64,000 nt of DNA from Stagnihabitans tardus (GCF_009925085.1 NZ_JAABNR010000003.1:216427-280426), one strand, 5' to 3'; positions 33,902 through 43,497 are shown, counted from the first letter of the stretch. The notes: generated by a model from the letters alone, not told the origin. Translations and numbers: made by a program.

Positions 33902-35812
33902 TCACGTCCTCAACCCCACGACCCCGATCCCCAGCGTCTCCAGCACCTTGGCCTCGATCTGGGGGGCGTTCATGCCCGCGACCTTGTACATCGTCTCGGG
34001 ACTGGCCTGGTCGATGAAGATATCGGGCAGGACCATGGAGCGGTATTTCAGGCCCCGGTCGAACACCGCTTCCTCGGCGAGAAGCTGGGCGACATGGGAG
34101 CCGAAGCCGCCCACGGCGCCTTCCTCGACGGTGATCAGCGCCTCGTGGTGGCGGGCGAGTTGCAGGATCAGCTCGCGGTCCAAGGGCTTGGCGAAGCGGG
34201 CGTCGACGATGGTGGGCTGAAGCCCCCGGGCGGTAAGGGCCTCGGCGGCCTTCAGGACCTCGGACAGGCGGGTGCCGAAGGACAGGATCGCGACGCGGTT
34301 GCCCTCTTGCAGGACCCGGCCCTTGCCGATTTGCAGGGGGATGCCACGGGCGGGCATCTCGACGCCCATGCCCTCGCCGCGCGGATAGCGGAAGGCGATG
34401 GGGCCCTCGTCATGGGCGGCGGCGGTGGCGACCATGTGGACAAGCTCGGCCTCGTCCGCCGCCGCCATGACCACGAAACCGGGCAGGTTGGCGAGGAAGG
34501 CGGTGTCAAAGCTCCCGGCATGGGTCGCGCCATCGGCCCCCACCAGCCCCGCGCGGTCGATGGCAAAGCGGACCGGGAGCCTTTGGATCGCCACGTCATG
34601 CACGACCTGGTCATAGCCGCGCTGCAGGAAGGTCGAATAGATCGCGCAGAAGGGCTTCATCCCCCCCGCCGCAAGGCCCGCCGAGAAGGTCACCGCATGC
34701 TGCTCGGCGATGCCCACGTCGAACATCCGCTTGGGGAAACGGCCGGCAAACAGGTCAAGCCCCGTGCCATCCGGCATGGCGGCGGTCACGCCGACGATGC
34801 GCGAGTCGCTTTCGGCCTCGCGCACCAGGCTTTCGGCAAAGACCTTGGTGTAGCTGGGCGCATTGGAGGGCGTCTTCTTCTGCTCGCCGGTCAGGACGTC
34901 GAACTTGGCCCGCGCATGGCCACGGTCGGCGGCCATCTCTGCGGGCGCATAGCCCTTGCCCTTTTTCGTGATCACATGGATCAGCACCGGCCCCGTCGCC
35001 CGCGCCTTCAACGTCCGCAGGACGGGCAAGAGCTGGTCCAGGTCATGGCCATCGATCGGGCCGACATAGGAAAACCCCAGCTCTTCGAACATCGTGCCGC
35101 CGACCGTCATGCCCTTGAGCATCTCTTTCGCCCGCCGCGCGCCCTCTTGCAGCGGCTCGGGCAGGAGGCTGACCATGCCCTTGGCGGCCTGCTTGAACTC
35201 CTGGAACGGAGCCTGGGCATAAAGCCGCGACAGATAGGACGACAGCGCGCCGACCGGGGGGGCAATCGACATCTCGTTGTCGTTCAGCACGACGAAGAGG
35301 CGGCGCTTGAGGGCTCCGGCGTTGTTCATCGCCTCGAAGGCCATGCCCGCCGACATCGAACCGTCGCCGATCACCGCCACCGCGTCGCCGGGGTCTCCGC
35401 CCAGGTCGGCCGCCATGGCAAAGCCCAGGGCCGCAGAGATCGAGGTGGAAGAATGCGCCGCGCCGAAAGGGTCATAGGGGGATTCTGACCGCTTGGTGAA
35501 GCCCGAGAGCCCGCCCTCGGTCCGGAGCGTCCGGATACGGTCGCGGCGGCCGGTCAAGATCTTGTGGGGATAACACTGGTGACCCACATCCCATATGATC
35601 TTGTCGCGCGGCGCGTCAAAGACCGCATGCAGCGCCACCGTCAGCTCTACCACGCCAAGCCCCGCGCCCAGGTGGCCGCCGGTGACCGAAACCGCCGAGA
35701 TCGTCTCGGCTCGCAACTCGCCCGCCAGGGCATGAAGCTCGCGGTCGGAAAGCCGCTTCATGTCGGACGGCAGCTTCACGCGGTCGAGGGTGGGGGTGAC
35801 GGGACGGTCCAT
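33902..35812 (-). CDS. dxs: 1-deoxy-D-xylulose-5-phosphate synthase
   Basis: A 636-residue thiamine-diphosphate enzyme joining pyruvate and glyceraldehyde 3-phosphate in the first step of the MEP isoprenoid pathway. Motifs: [20 protein letters not shown] near the N-terminus (35560-35690 region), [16 protein letters not shown], the TPP-binding [17 protein letters not shown], the transketolase centre [11 protein letters not shown] and [10 protein letters not shown]. Length is that of the family. It is the last gene of the deacetylase-xseB-ispA-dxs operon, starting one base after the ispA stop, so supply of C5 units and prenyl diphosphate is coordinated. Confidence 0.97.
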   Translation of the reverse strand: MDRPVTPTLDRVKLPSDMKRLSDRELHALAGELRAETISAVSVTGGHLGAGLGVVELTVALHAVFDAPRDKIIWDVGHQCYPHKILTGRRDRIRTLRTEGGLSGFTKRSESPYDPFGAAHSSTSISAALGFAMAADLGGDPGDAVAVIGDGSMSAGMAFEAMNNAGALKRRLFVVLNDNEMSIAPPVGALSSYLSRLYAQAPFQEFKQAAKGMVSLLPEPLQEGARRAKEMLKGMTVGGTMFEELGFSYVGPIDGHDLDQLLPVLRTLKARATGPVLIHVITKKGKGYAPAEMAADRGHARAKFDVLTGEQKKTPSNAPSYTKVFAESLVREAESDSRIVGVTAAMPDGTGLDLFAGRFPKRMFDVGIAEQHAVTFSAGLAAGGMKPFCAIYSTFLQRGYDQVVHDVAIQRLPVRFAIDRAGLVGADGATHAGSFDTAFLANLPGFVVMAAADEAELVHMVATAAAHDEGPIAFRYPRGEGMGVEMPARGIPLQIGKGRVLQEGNRVAILSFGTRLSEVLKAAEALTARGLQPTIVDARFAKPLDRELILQLARHHEALITVEEGAVGGFGSHVAQLLAEEAVFDRGLKYRSMVLPDIFIDQASPETMYKVAGMNAPQIEAKVLETLGIGVVGLRT

Positions 35813-36670
35813 TCAGCTCTCTCGCGTGACGACGAAGTGGGCGGCCTCGATCAGGGTCGCGGCCTTGGGTCCATAGGGGGCGAGGGCGTCGGAGGCCTCT
35901 GCCACCAGCGACTTGGCGCGGGCGCGGGCTTCGTCCAGACCCAGAAGCGACACAAAGGTCGCCTTGCCCGCCGCCGCATCCTTGCCGAGCTTCTTGCCGG
36001 CCTTTTCCGGGTCGCCGGTCACGTCCAGGATGTCATCGGCGATCTGGAAGGCCAGGCCCAAAGCCGTCGCATACTGGCGGAGCGGCGCGGGGTCCTCGCC
36101 CGCGATCAGCGCGCCGGCCTCGGCGGAAAAGCGGATCAGCGCGCCGGTCTTGCCCGCCTGAAGCCTGGTGATCTGGTCCAGCGTCAGGGGGGTGGAGGCG
36201 GTTTCGGCAGCAATATCAAGCGCCTGGCCCAAGACCATGCCCTCGGCGCCCGAGGCCTGGGCCAGGCCCCGAACAAGAGCGATGCGGCGCTCGGCCGGGC
36301 CCAAGGCGGGGTCGGTCAGAAGCTCGAAGGCGAGCGTCTGGAGCGCGTCGCCTGCCAGGATTGCGGTCGCCTCGTCCCAGGCCTTGTGGACGGTCGGCTG
36401 GCCCCGGCGCATGTCGTCATCGTCCATCGCGGGCAGGTCGTCATGGACGAGGCTATAGGCGTGCAAGGCCTCGACCGCGCAGGCGGCGGGCAGGGCGTTG
36501 CCATGGCCAAAGAGCCGCGCGGATTCCAGCACCAGGAAGCCGCGCAGGCGTTTGCCGCCGTTCAGCGCATAGCGCATGGCCTGGATGACGGGTTCCTCCC
36601 CCACCACTGCGGTTTGCAGCGCGGCCTGGATCGCCTGGGCATCGGCGGCGATGGTGGTCTTGAAGCTCAC
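35813..36670 (-). CDS. ispA: polyprenyl (farnesyl/geranylgeranyl) diphosphate synthase
   Basis: A 285-residue trans-prenyltransferase. The first Asp-rich motif is VHDDLPAMDDDD and the second is FQIADDILD; GGKRLRGFLVLES binds isopentenyl diphosphate. Product is most likely farnesyl diphosphate, the residues before the first motif (ALHAYSL) fitting a short-chain enzyme, but this is not certain. The start is GTG 36670, overlapping the xseB stop by 4 nt (GTGA); the open frame beyond it is the shadow of xseB. Confidence 0.94.
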   Translation of the reverse strand: MSFKTTIAADAQAIQAALQTAVVGEEPVIQAMRYALNGGKRLRGFLVLESARLFGHGNALPAACAVEALHAYSLVHDDLPAMDDDDMRRGQPTVHKAWDEATAILAGDALQTLAFELLTDPALGPAERRIALVRGLAQASGAEGMVLGQALDIAAETASTPLTLDQITRLQAGKTGALIRFSAEAGALIAGEDPAPLRQYATALGLAFQIADDILDVTGDPEKAGKKLGKDAAAGKATFVSLLGLDEARARAKSLVAEASDALAPYGPKAATLIEAAHFVVTRES

Positions 36671-36906
36671 GCTGCGTCCATGGGAGTGGTGCCCACGGCG
36701 CGGCCCTCGGCGGCGCGGATCAGCTCGACCTTGGCCTCGGCATCGGCGAGCTTGGCCGCGCAATGCGCCTTCAGCGCCGCGCCGCGTTCATACAGCGCGA
36801 TCGAGGCCTCGAGCGCGACATCGCCCCGCTCCAGCGCGCCCACGACGCGTTCAAGTTCGGCCATGGCCTCTTCGAAAGAGAGGTCGGCGATGGGTTTCTC
36901 GGTCAT
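36667..36906 (-). CDS. xseB: exodeoxyribonuclease VII small subunit
   Basis: A 79-residue protein matching XseB: LSFEEAMAELERVVGALERGDVALEASIALYERGAALK (positions 36760-36885) contains the conserved two-helix pattern. With XseA it degrades single-stranded DNA. It overlaps the deacetylase gene and ispA by 4 nt each, the classical xseB-ispA-dxs arrangement. xseA is not in the window. Confidence 0.95.
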   Translation of the reverse strand: MTEKPIADLSFEEAMAELERVVGALERGDVALEASIALYERGAALKAHCAAKLADAEAKVELIRAAEGRAVGTTPMDAA

Positions 36907-37796
36907 GACTGCTCCTGCAAAACGGCGACATGGGCGGCGGCAGAGGCGCCCAGGGCGTCAAGATCATAGCCGCCTTCCAGCACGGATACCACCCGGGGGC
37001 AAAGGTCGCAAAGCTGGCGGGTGAGCCAGGTGTAGTCCTCTTCGACCCAGTTCAGCTGGGCGAGCGGATCGGCCTCATGCGCATCGAACCCGGCCGAGAT
37101 GATCAGCAGGTCCGGGGCGAAAGCGCGCAGGCGCGCGAGTGCCGGGGCATAGGCGGCGCGCATCTGGGTGCCTCCGCTGCCGGGGGGGAGGGGGAGGTTC
37201 ATGATCTGGTCATGGGCGCCCTTTTCGCTGGCGTCTCCGGTGCCGGGCCAGAGCGGCATCTGCTGGCTGGTGATGAAGAGAACGTTGTTTTCGTTCCACA
37301 AAAGGTCCTGCGTGCCATTGCCGTGATGGACGTCAAAATCGACGACGGCGACCTTGGCGACGCTCTTCAGCGCGTGTTTCGCGGCAATCGCCACGGTGCC
37401 GAAGAGGCAAAAGCCCATCGGCGTCGCGGTCTCGGCATGGTGGCCGGGGGGGCGGGCGAGGACGAAGGCATTGGGATGGCCGGAAAGCACGGCATCCACG
37501 GCGGCGCAGGCCCCGCCCACGGCGCGCAGGGCGGCATCCCAGGAGCCGGGCGACATCCAGGTGTCGGCGTCGATCTGGGCAGTGCCACTGGCGGGCTCGG
37601 CGGATTTGATCCGGTCGATATAGGCCTGGGGGTGGCAGAGGCGCAAAAGCGACTCCTCGGCCAGGGGGCTTTCGCGCCGGGTGAGGCCCAGGGGGGCGAG
37701 GGCGGTTTCCACGGCAGCGACGCGGGCCACCTGTTCGGGATGGCCGGGCGGGGTGCGGTGGCGGCTGGCATCGGGATGGGTGAAAAGCAGGGTCAT
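36903..37796 (-). CDS. histone deacetylase family protein (acetoin utilisation/acetylpolyamine amidohydrolase-like)
   Basis: A 297-residue zinc hydrolase of the class II HDAC fold. Visible are RPPGHHAE (tandem His of the active site), FDVHHGNGTQDLLW (Asp and His zinc ligands), SAGFDAHEADPL (second Asp) and the C-terminal LEGGYDL. Bacterial members deacetylate small acetylated molecules or proteins. The gene is commonly found before xseB in alphaproteobacteria, so linkage to isoprenoid genes is conserved but functionally unexplained. ATG is at 37796; the stop overlaps xseB. Confidence 0.92.
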   Translation of the reverse strand: MTLLFTHPDASRHRTPPGHPEQVARVAAVETALAPLGLTRRESPLAEESLLRLCHPQAYIDRIKSAEPASGTAQIDADTWMSPGSWDAALRAVGGACAAVDAVLSGHPNAFVLARPPGHHAETATPMGFCLFGTVAIAAKHALKSVAKVAVVDFDVHHGNGTQDLLWNENNVLFITSQQMPLWPGTGDASEKGAHDQIMNLPLPPGSGGTQMRAAYAPALARLRAFAPDLLIISAGFDAHEADPLAQLNWVEEDYTWLTRQLCDLCPRVVSVLEGGYDLDALGASAAAHVAVLQEQS

Positions 37797-37818
37797 GGGC
37801 CGAATGTGCGGCCTAAGG

Positions 37819-38877
37819 TCAGATCACGCAACCCCGGGCAGCGACGGGAAAGGGTCTCCAGACGTCTTCGCCGCGCAGAAAGACGACCTGATCCACCAGG
37901 TTCGACACCGGGCAGGCGTGGTTCGGGATGATCCGCAGCTTCTCGCCGATCGTGGGCCGCGTGGCGCAATGGCGGAAATCGGCATGGGCATGTTCCTCGG
38001 AGAGCGCCACGATCTCGGCCCCCGGGTAGTTCAGGATCAGCCCGTGACCGGTCAGGCCAAAGAGGTCCGAGGTCAGGCTTTTCGACCCGGCGTCGAGGAT
38101 GGCGCGGTCATGGGTCGGGCGGCTGACGACGGTGGACAGAACGGTCAGCGCGCAATCGGATTCCAGGCAGGCGCCGCGCGCGATCAGCGAGCGGTCGTTG
38201 TAGATATAGGTCCCCGCGCGATATTCGGTCAGGCATGGCATCCGCCCGGCATGGTTCAGCGAGGGCGTGCCCCCGCCGGAAATCGTCGGGCAGGCGCCGA
38301 GCTCTTTCAGGATCAGGTCGCGGGCCTGGGAGAGGAAGCTTTCGACCTGGTCCTCGGTATCGGCGCGGGGATAGGTCATCAGCCCGCCGAATCGCAGCCC
38401 CTTGGCCAGGGCGATCGAGACGGCAAGGTCGCAGGCCGCCTGCGGGCTTTGCACCCCGCAGCGCCCGGCGCCGGTGTCGCATTCGACCAGCACGGCAAGC
38501 GGCTCATCCACGCCGCGAAACCCTTCGGAGAGGGCGGCCACAACCTCCAGGTTGTCGGCCACGAGCGAGAGCTGGGTCTTTTCCGCGATGGCCCGGGCCC
38601 GGGCGATCTTGTCGGGCGACAAGAGGTTGTAACACAAGAGGATATCGTCGAAATCCTCTGCCGCGAAGACCTCTGCCTCGGAGATCTTCTGGCAGGCGAT
38701 GCCGATGGCCCCGGCCTGGATTTGCTGCCGCGCCAGGTAGGGGATCTTGTGCGTCTTGATATGGGGGCGAAACCCCAGGCCCAGTTGGTCGAAGCCCTGC
38801 TGGGTCCGGTGAATATTGGCCTCGACCACGGTCAGATCGACCAGGACGGCAGGGGTTTCGATGTCCTCGATGCTCAT
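37819..38877 (-). CDS. D-threonine aldolase / D-serine dehydratase-like PLP enzyme
   Basis: A 352-residue fold-type III PLP enzyme (alanine racemase-like N-domain). The PLP lysine is in RPHIKTHK; GRCGVQ and SGGGTPSLNHA hold the phosphate and pocket. The C-terminal metal site reads NHACPVSNLVD, an HxC pair. From general knowledge, D-serine dehydratase and D-threo-3-hydroxyaspartate dehydratase have HxC, while D-threonine aldolase has HxD, so a dehydratase is more likely. It follows cheD in the same direction but is separated by a strong hairpin, so it may not belong to the che operon. Confidence 0.85.
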   Translation of the reverse strand: MSIEDIETPAVLVDLTVVEANIHRTQQGFDQLGLGFRPHIKTHKIPYLARQQIQAGAIGIACQKISEAEVFAAEDFDDILLCYNLLSPDKIARARAIAEKTQLSLVADNLEVVAALSEGFRGVDEPLAVLVECDTGAGRCGVQSPQAACDLAVSIALAKGLRFGGLMTYPRADTEDQVESFLSQARDLILKELGACPTISGGGTPSLNHAGRMPCLTEYRAGTYIYNDRSLIARGACLESDCALTVLSTVVSRPTHDRAILDAGSKSLTSDLFGLTGHGLILNYPGAEIVALSEEHAHADFRHCATRPTIGEKLRIIPNHACPVSNLVDQVVFLRGEDVWRPFPVAARGCVI

Positions 38878-38895
38878 GGCGCCTCGCTTTCGGGC

Positions 38896-38924
38896 GATCT
38901 TGCAGGGGCAGGCCCTGCAAGATC
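38896..38924 (-). terminator. 12-bp hairpin between cheD and the aldolase-like gene
   Basis: GATCTTGCAGGG (38896-38907) pairs perfectly with CCCTGCAAGATC (38913-38924) around a 5-base loop. It starts 7 bases after the cheD stop and ends 19 bases before the aldolase-like start. No T run follows; it may end or attenuate the che transcript. Confidence 0.55.
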
Positions 38925-38930
38925 AACCTG

Positions 38931-39464
38931 TCAGAAAAGCTCCATGTTGACGACCGGCGCCTTGGGCTTCGGCGGCGGAACCTCGTTCAGTTCGACCTCG
39001 TCGGCCTGGACGAAGAGCTGCTTGGCCGCCCCGGTGGAGGGCGTGAAGATCACCCGCCGTGCCAGGGTGCCGCCCAGGCTTTCCGAGGTGATGGGAATCC
39101 CCTCGTTCGCGAGGAAGGTATGGGCGAAAGCGGCATTCTGCTTGCCGATATCCGAAAGCGTCGCCGACATGCGGGCCCCGCCGAAAAGCTTGGCTTGAAG
39201 CCGCGACTTCATCGCGCCGCTTTTCAACAGCTCGTTGATCAGATGTTCCATTGCGTTGACGCCAAAGCGGATGTGCCCCGAATCGGTGCCCCGCCCTGCC
39301 GGCAGCAGGAAGTGGTTCATGCCCCCCATGGCCGCCACCGGGTCGAACAGGCAGACCGAGATGCAAGAGCCCAGAACGGTTGAAAACTTTGCCTCAGGGT
39401 GCTTGGAGACATAGTAGGTCCCCTGCACCACATAGACCATCTTTCCTTCGGTAACGACAGTCAC
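38931..39464 (-). CDS. cheD: chemoreceptor glutamine deamidase CheD
   Basis: A 177-residue deamidase that converts specific receptor glutamines to glutamate. The catalytic Cys lies in VLGSCISVCLFD and His in GGMNHFLLP; the third region FGGARMSATLSDIGKQN is also conserved. Start is GTG 39464, overlapping the cheB stop (GTGA). An inner ATG at 39440 (MVYVVQG) is possible. The C-terminal 30 residues are proline-rich and appear lineage-specific. It is the last gene of the chemotaxis operon. Confidence 0.94.
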   Translation of the reverse strand: MTVVTEGKMVYVVQGTYYVSKHPEAKFSTVLGSCISVCLFDPVAAMGGMNHFLLPAGRGTDSGHIRFGVNAMEHLINELLKSGAMKSRLQAKLFGGARMSATLSDIGKQNAAFAHTFLANEGIPITSESLGGTLARRVIFTPSTGAAKQLFVQADEVELNEVPPPKPKAPVVNMELF

Positions 39465-40489
39465 GATGCGATCCGTCCTTCTTCATTTCCCTGGGCACAG
39501 GCCTTGAGGATGGCCCCGGCGATGTCGCCCAGGGCCAGCTGCTGGCGCACTGCGCCGATTTCCCATGCCGCGCGCGGCATCCCGTAAACGACGCTGGAGC
39601 TTTCGTCCTGCCCGATGGTCATCGCCCCCGCCTTTCGCAGCGCCAAGAGCCCCTCGGCCCCGTCGCGCCCCATCCCGGTCAGAAGCGCCGCCACCACATG
39701 CGTGGCCGAGCCCACCGCCGAATGGAAAAGTGCATCGACCGAGGGCAGGTGACCCGAAACCGGCGGGCCCTGTTCCACGCTGACCCGGAAGGGTTTCGTC
39801 GACTTGAGCCGCATGTGGCCGGGGCAGCCTGCGGCGACCACGACATGGCCCGGCGCAAGCTCCATCCCGTCTTGTGCCGCGACGACATTGAGCGCGCAAC
39901 GCCGATCCAGCAGGCGGATCAGGCTTTCGCTGAAGCCCTGACCTGTGTGCTGCACCACGCCGATGGGTGGGCAATCCTTCGGCAGGGCCGAAAGCACCGT
40001 GAGAAGCGCATCCACCCCCCCGGTCGAGGCCCCGATCAGGATCAGCTTGCTCGAGCGGCCGACCGCCGTCAGGCTGCGGAGCGGGGGCGAGATGGAAGGC
40101 GCTGGCTGCTTCGACACCGGGCTTTGCATCGCGGCCCGAATCTGGGCGCAGATCGCATCGGCGGGCTGAGAGGTGTCGATCGGGTCAAGGTCCCCGGCTT
40201 GCTCTTTCCCAAGGGACGTCCCCGTGCCAAAGCTCCGATGGTCGACGGCGATCCAGCGGGCGTCCAGCGCGCGAAACAGTGACCGCATCAGGCTGAACTC
40301 GGGCAGTTGCGTCAGGTCTCGCGCCACGAGGACGAGGTCAGGCTCCATCGCCTCTGCCGCCGTATAGGTGGCGGGAAGATCCGATGCCTGGCCGATGACC
40401 CGCAGGCCAGGCCGCCCCTCCATGGCCTTGACCAGCTTCATCCGCATGGCCGGATTTCCACCGGCAACGATAATGGTGATGGCAGACAC
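39461..40489 (-). CDS. cheB: CheB methylesterase with degenerate receiver domain
   Basis: A 342-residue protein. The C-terminal methylesterase is intact: Ser155 (GASTGG), His181 (VVQHTG) and Asp276 (TGMGRDGAEG), with the spacing of E. coli CheB. It removes receptor methyl esters. The N-terminal 120 residues keep the length of a receiver but not its active site: the start IIVAGGNPAM lacks the acidic pair, and PDLVLVARDL has Ala56 where the phosphoacceptor Asp should be. Phosphorylation by CheA is therefore not expected. The protein is linked to cheD by a 4-nt overlap and follows the MCP gene at 45 bases. Confidence 0.92.
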   Translation of the reverse strand: MSAITIIVAGGNPAMRMKLVKAMEGRPGLRVIGQASDLPATYTAAEAMEPDLVLVARDLTQLPEFSLMRSLFRALDARWIAVDHRSFGTGTSLGKEQAGDLDPIDTSQPADAICAQIRAAMQSPVSKQPAPSISPPLRSLTAVGRSSKLILIGASTGGVDALLTVLSALPKDCPPIGVVQHTGQGFSESLIRLLDRRCALNVVAAQDGMELAPGHVVVAAGCPGHMRLKSTKPFRVSVEQGPPVSGHLPSVDALFHSAVGSATHVVAALLTGMGRDGAEGLLALRKAGAMTIGQDESSSVVYGMPRAAWEIGAVRQQLALGDIAGAILKACAQGNEEGRIAS

Positions 40490-40534
40490 GCAAACTCCCC
40501 CTGCTGCTGGTGGATGGCTTCAAGACAGCCTGGA

Positions 40535-42985
40535 TCAGAAATCCTGCCACTTCGTTGAGCTCGTCGAAGAAGATGCGGCGGATTTGCGCGAAATCGGTGC
40601 AGGCTCCGGCAGATCGACCGCGGCAGGGGCGGGGGGTGGCAGATCCTCGAACTCCGGTTCGGGCTCTTCGGCCAGTTGGAAATCGCCCAGCGGGTTCATC
40701 TGCACGACGGGCGGGGCCGCGGGCAGGGGGAAATCGACCACGCTGTTCATGTGGCTGGGCTGGAAGCCGGCATCGGCCCCGAATCGGCTGCCCCGGACCC
40801 GGAATTGCGAAACGAGCTCGGAGAGGCCGGAAGATTCCTGGTTCATCGACTGCGCCGCAGCCGTGGCCTCTTCGACCATGGCGGCATTCTGCTGGGTCAC
40901 CTGGTCCAACTGGCTGACGCCCAGGTTGATCTCGCCCAGGCCCGAGCTTTGCTCGGCCGCGCCCGAGGCGATGGATGAGACCAGCGAGGAGATATGGGTC
41001 ACGCGGTTCACGATATTGGCCAGGGCATCGCCCGCCCGGCCGACCTGTTCCACCCCGCGGCCGACATGTTGCGTCGAGGCCGAGATCAAGCCCTTGATTT
41101 CCTTGGCCGCGCCGGAAGAGCGCTGGGCCAGCGCCCGCACCTCGGCCGCGACCACGGCAAAGCCGCGTCCCGCCTCGCCCGCCCTTGCCGCCTCGACGCC
41201 CGCATTCAGCGCCAGGAGGTTGGTCTGGAAGGCGATGTCGTCGATGACCCCGATGATCTGGCTGATCTGGTCCGACGAGCGTTCGATTTCGGTCATGGCC
41301 GAGACGGCGCCCGCGACGACCTTGCCGCTTTCCTCGGCCTCGGACCGGGCGGAGCGGACGATGCCTTCGACCTCTCGGGCGCGGTCGGCTGCGGAACGGA
41401 TCGAGGCGGTCAGCTCATCCAGCGCGGCGGCGGTTTCCTCCAGCGTGGCGGCCTGGGTCTCGGTCCTGGTCGACAGATCCTCGGAGGATTGGCTGATCTC
41501 GCGCGCCCGGGAGCGGATGCTTTCGGCGGTTTCCACGACGACGGCCATGGTCTCGGACAGGCGCTCTGCTGCCTGGTTGAAGTCGATGCGCAGAGCCTCG
41601 TAGTCGCCGAAATTGCCCTCGATCACATGGGTCAGGTTGCCAGCCGAAAGGTCGCGCAGACCGACCGAAAGCGCCTCCACCACGACGCGCTGCTCTTCGG
41701 AGTGGCGGTTGCGATCCCGTTCCAGCGTGGCGGCGATGCCCAGCTTTTCGCGCAGCGCGTCCAGTGACTTGGCGATATCGCCCAGTTCATCCCCGCGATC
41801 GGAATCGGGCACGACGTCAGAGAGGTTGTCTTCGGCGATGCGCCGCACCGAGTTCGAGATCCGCTCGACGGGGCGCACGATGCTGCGGGCGATCAGCCAG
41901 CCGATGAGGGCCGAGAGGGCGGCCGCAACCAGGCTGCCGATGACCGCGGAGAGGGTCGAGGCATAGACCGGGCCCATCGCCTCGGACTTGTCGATGCGCA
42001 CGGCGACCTGCCAGGACAGGTCCTGGATCGCGATCGGGGCGAAGACGATCTCGCCGGCGGCGATGCCCTCGGACGGGGCGAGTTCGGCTGGCGTGAAAGG
42101 CGCCGGGTTATTGGCCATGACGGCCGTGATCGAGGGAATGGGCTCCAGCACCTTGGGCCCGGTTTCGAACCGCGAGTTCGTTCGCGCCATGCCATCGGCG
42201 CCGACGATCACGATGTCGCCGGTCTCGCCCAGCGTTGCCAGGCTGGTCAGCGAGGTCGTCAGCAGCTTGTCGGAAATCTGCACGGCCAGAACGCCGAGGA
42301 AGACCCCCTTTTCGTCCACGATGGCCGAGGCGGCAAAGGCGGCCGGCGCATTGTTCGAGGGGCCATATTTCATGAAGTCCGAAAAATGCACCCTGCCCGC
42401 GGTATCTGCCTTGGCCGCAGCGAAGACCTCGGCCAGCGGGCCGTCCTTGTCCGAGCCAGTCAGAAGGTTCGTGCCGAAATCCGTCTCTTTCATCACCGTG
42501 TAGATGATGTCGCCCTCGGGCGAGATCAGGAACATGTCGTAATAGCCATGCATCTCGGTCCAGCGGCGGAAAGAGGGGTGAAAGGCCGCGTGCTGGTCGT
42601 TGTAGGTGGTCTTGAACTCTGGCTTGTCGAACTTCTGACGCTCCCCCGGCGGATGGGGGTTCTTGGTGATGTAATCCTCGACCGCCTTGGCCGCACCGTC
42701 AGGCCCATAGGATTTCCACCCAAGCGTCAGGCGGCGGAAGCCCGCCACCGAATTGGGCGAGCCCGACATGTCGGCGATGTCGGCCGTGAGATCGGCATAG
42801 AAGTTTTCGACCATGGTCTTGCCCGTGGTCGCATCCCGGATGATCGTCTGGGCGATCTGTTGCTCCGCCAGGTTCGACATTTGCCGGATGCCGATGAAGC
42901 CAACCGTTGCGGCGACGAAAATGCTGATGCCGACGATGGCGCCGGGCAGTTTCACCCTCAGCGGAAGTGATGTCATAAAGGACAT
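40535..42985 (-). CDS. methyl-accepting chemotaxis protein with Cache-type sensor and C-terminal pentapeptide
   Basis: An 816-residue transmembrane receptor. TM1 is at about residues 13-32, followed by a periplasmic Cache-like domain ([20 protein letters not shown], then [12 protein letters not shown] and [10 protein letters not shown]) to about 330. TM2, a HAMP segment ([23 protein letters not shown]), a second HAMP-like stretch and the MCP signalling hairpin ([23 protein letters not shown] at about 620-645) follow. A Pro/Glu-rich tether of about 70 residues ends in KWQDF, resembling the NWETF tail that recruits CheR and CheB. It is co-directional with cheB and cheD; AAGG lies 7 bases before ATG 42985. 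Confidence 0.92.
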   Translation of the reverse strand: MSFMTSLPLRVKLPGAIVGISIFVAATVGFIGIRQMSNLAEQQIAQTIIRDATTGKTMVENFYADLTADIADMSGSPNSVAGFRRLTLGWKSYGPDGAAKAVEDYITKNPHPPGERQKFDKPEFKTTYNDQHAAFHPSFRRWTEMHGYYDMFLISPEGDIIYTVMKETDFGTNLLTGSDKDGPLAEVFAAAKADTAGRVHFSDFMKYGPSNNAPAAFAASAIVDEKGVFLGVLAVQISDKLLTTSLTSLATLGETGDIVIVGADGMARTNSRFETGPKVLEPIPSITAVMANNPAPFTPAELAPSEGIAAGEIVFAPIAIQDLSWQVAVRIDKSEAMGPVYASTLSAVIGSLVAAALSALIGWLIARSIVRPVERISNSVRRIAEDNLSDVVPDSDRGDELGDIAKSLDALREKLGIAATLERDRNRHSEEQRVVVEALSVGLRDLSAGNLTHVIEGNFGDYEALRIDFNQAAERLSETMAVVVETAESIRSRAREISQSSEDLSTRTETQAATLEETAAALDELTASIRSAADRAREVEGIVRSARSEAEESGKVVAGAVSAMTEIERSSDQISQIIGVIDDIAFQTNLLALNAGVEAARAGEAGRGFAVVAAEVRALAQRSSGAAKEIKGLISASTQHVGRGVEQVGRAGDALANIVNRVTHISSLVSSIASGAAEQSSGLGEINLGVSQLDQVTQQNAAMVEEATAAAQSMNQESSGLSELVSQFRVRGSRFGADAGFQPSHMNSVVDFPLPAAPPVVQMNPLGDFQLAEEPEPEFEDLPPPAPAAVDLPEPAPISRKSAASSSTSSTKWQDF

Positions 42986-43114
42986 GTTCTACCTTCTTCC
43001 TTTCGTCCCACAGGTCGACTCATCTGCATTCAGCATGGCGTGGGCGATTTAAGGCCGGATTAATCGCGATTTCGGTTTTCGGTCCGGACAGCGGTGCCCG
43101 GCCCATCGACGGTG

Positions 43115-43486
43115 TCAGAACAGCACAGGCTCGGAGGTCGGCTCCACGCTGGCGCCCTGTCCGGACAGGCGCTGCCGCAGGTCGGCCAGCCGCAGGCGGC
43201 GCATCGCCTGTTCAGCGAAGACCCCCTCGTCATCGGCATGGCGCGCGGTCTGCGCCAGGTCATCCAGCCAGAACGACAGATCCTCCAGCGTCTGGCTGAG
43301 CAGGTCGATCTTCTGCAGCGAAACCACCGAGGACCGGAAGTTCGCCACAGTTTCGGGCATCTGGCTGCCATGCGGCGGCCGCGCCAGGAGCGGCGCGATG
43401 CTGTCCTCGATCTGCAGCAGGAGCCGGGCGCTGTCGGCGAGGATGGCGGCCGTTCGCTCCAGCAGGGGCGGGAGGGGTTCCTTCAT
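43115..43486 (-). CDS. CheT/CheZ-like chemotaxis protein with DxxxQ motif
   Basis: A 123-residue, mainly helical protein. It has no annotation-grade motif except DLLSQ (Asp61-Gln65) in QKIDLLSQTLEDLSFWL, which has the D-x3-Q spacing of the CheZ phosphatase motif (DLTGQ). It lies directly after a CheY gene, with 11 bases between, inside the che operon. From memory, S. meliloti CheT occupies a similar place and carries a DxxxQ motif; this could be its Rhodobacteraceae counterpart, acting as a CheY-P phosphatase. The start at 43486 has AAGGAAGGG upstream; the open frame beyond is a shadow of cheY. Confidence 0.7.
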   Translation of the reverse strand: MKEPLPPLLERTAAILADSARLLLQIEDSIAPLLARPPHGSQMPETVANFRSSVVSLQKIDLLSQTLEDLSFWLDDLAQTARHADDEGVFAEQAMRRLRLADLRQRLSGQGASVEPTSEPVLF

Positions 43487-43497
43487 GATGCCCTTCC

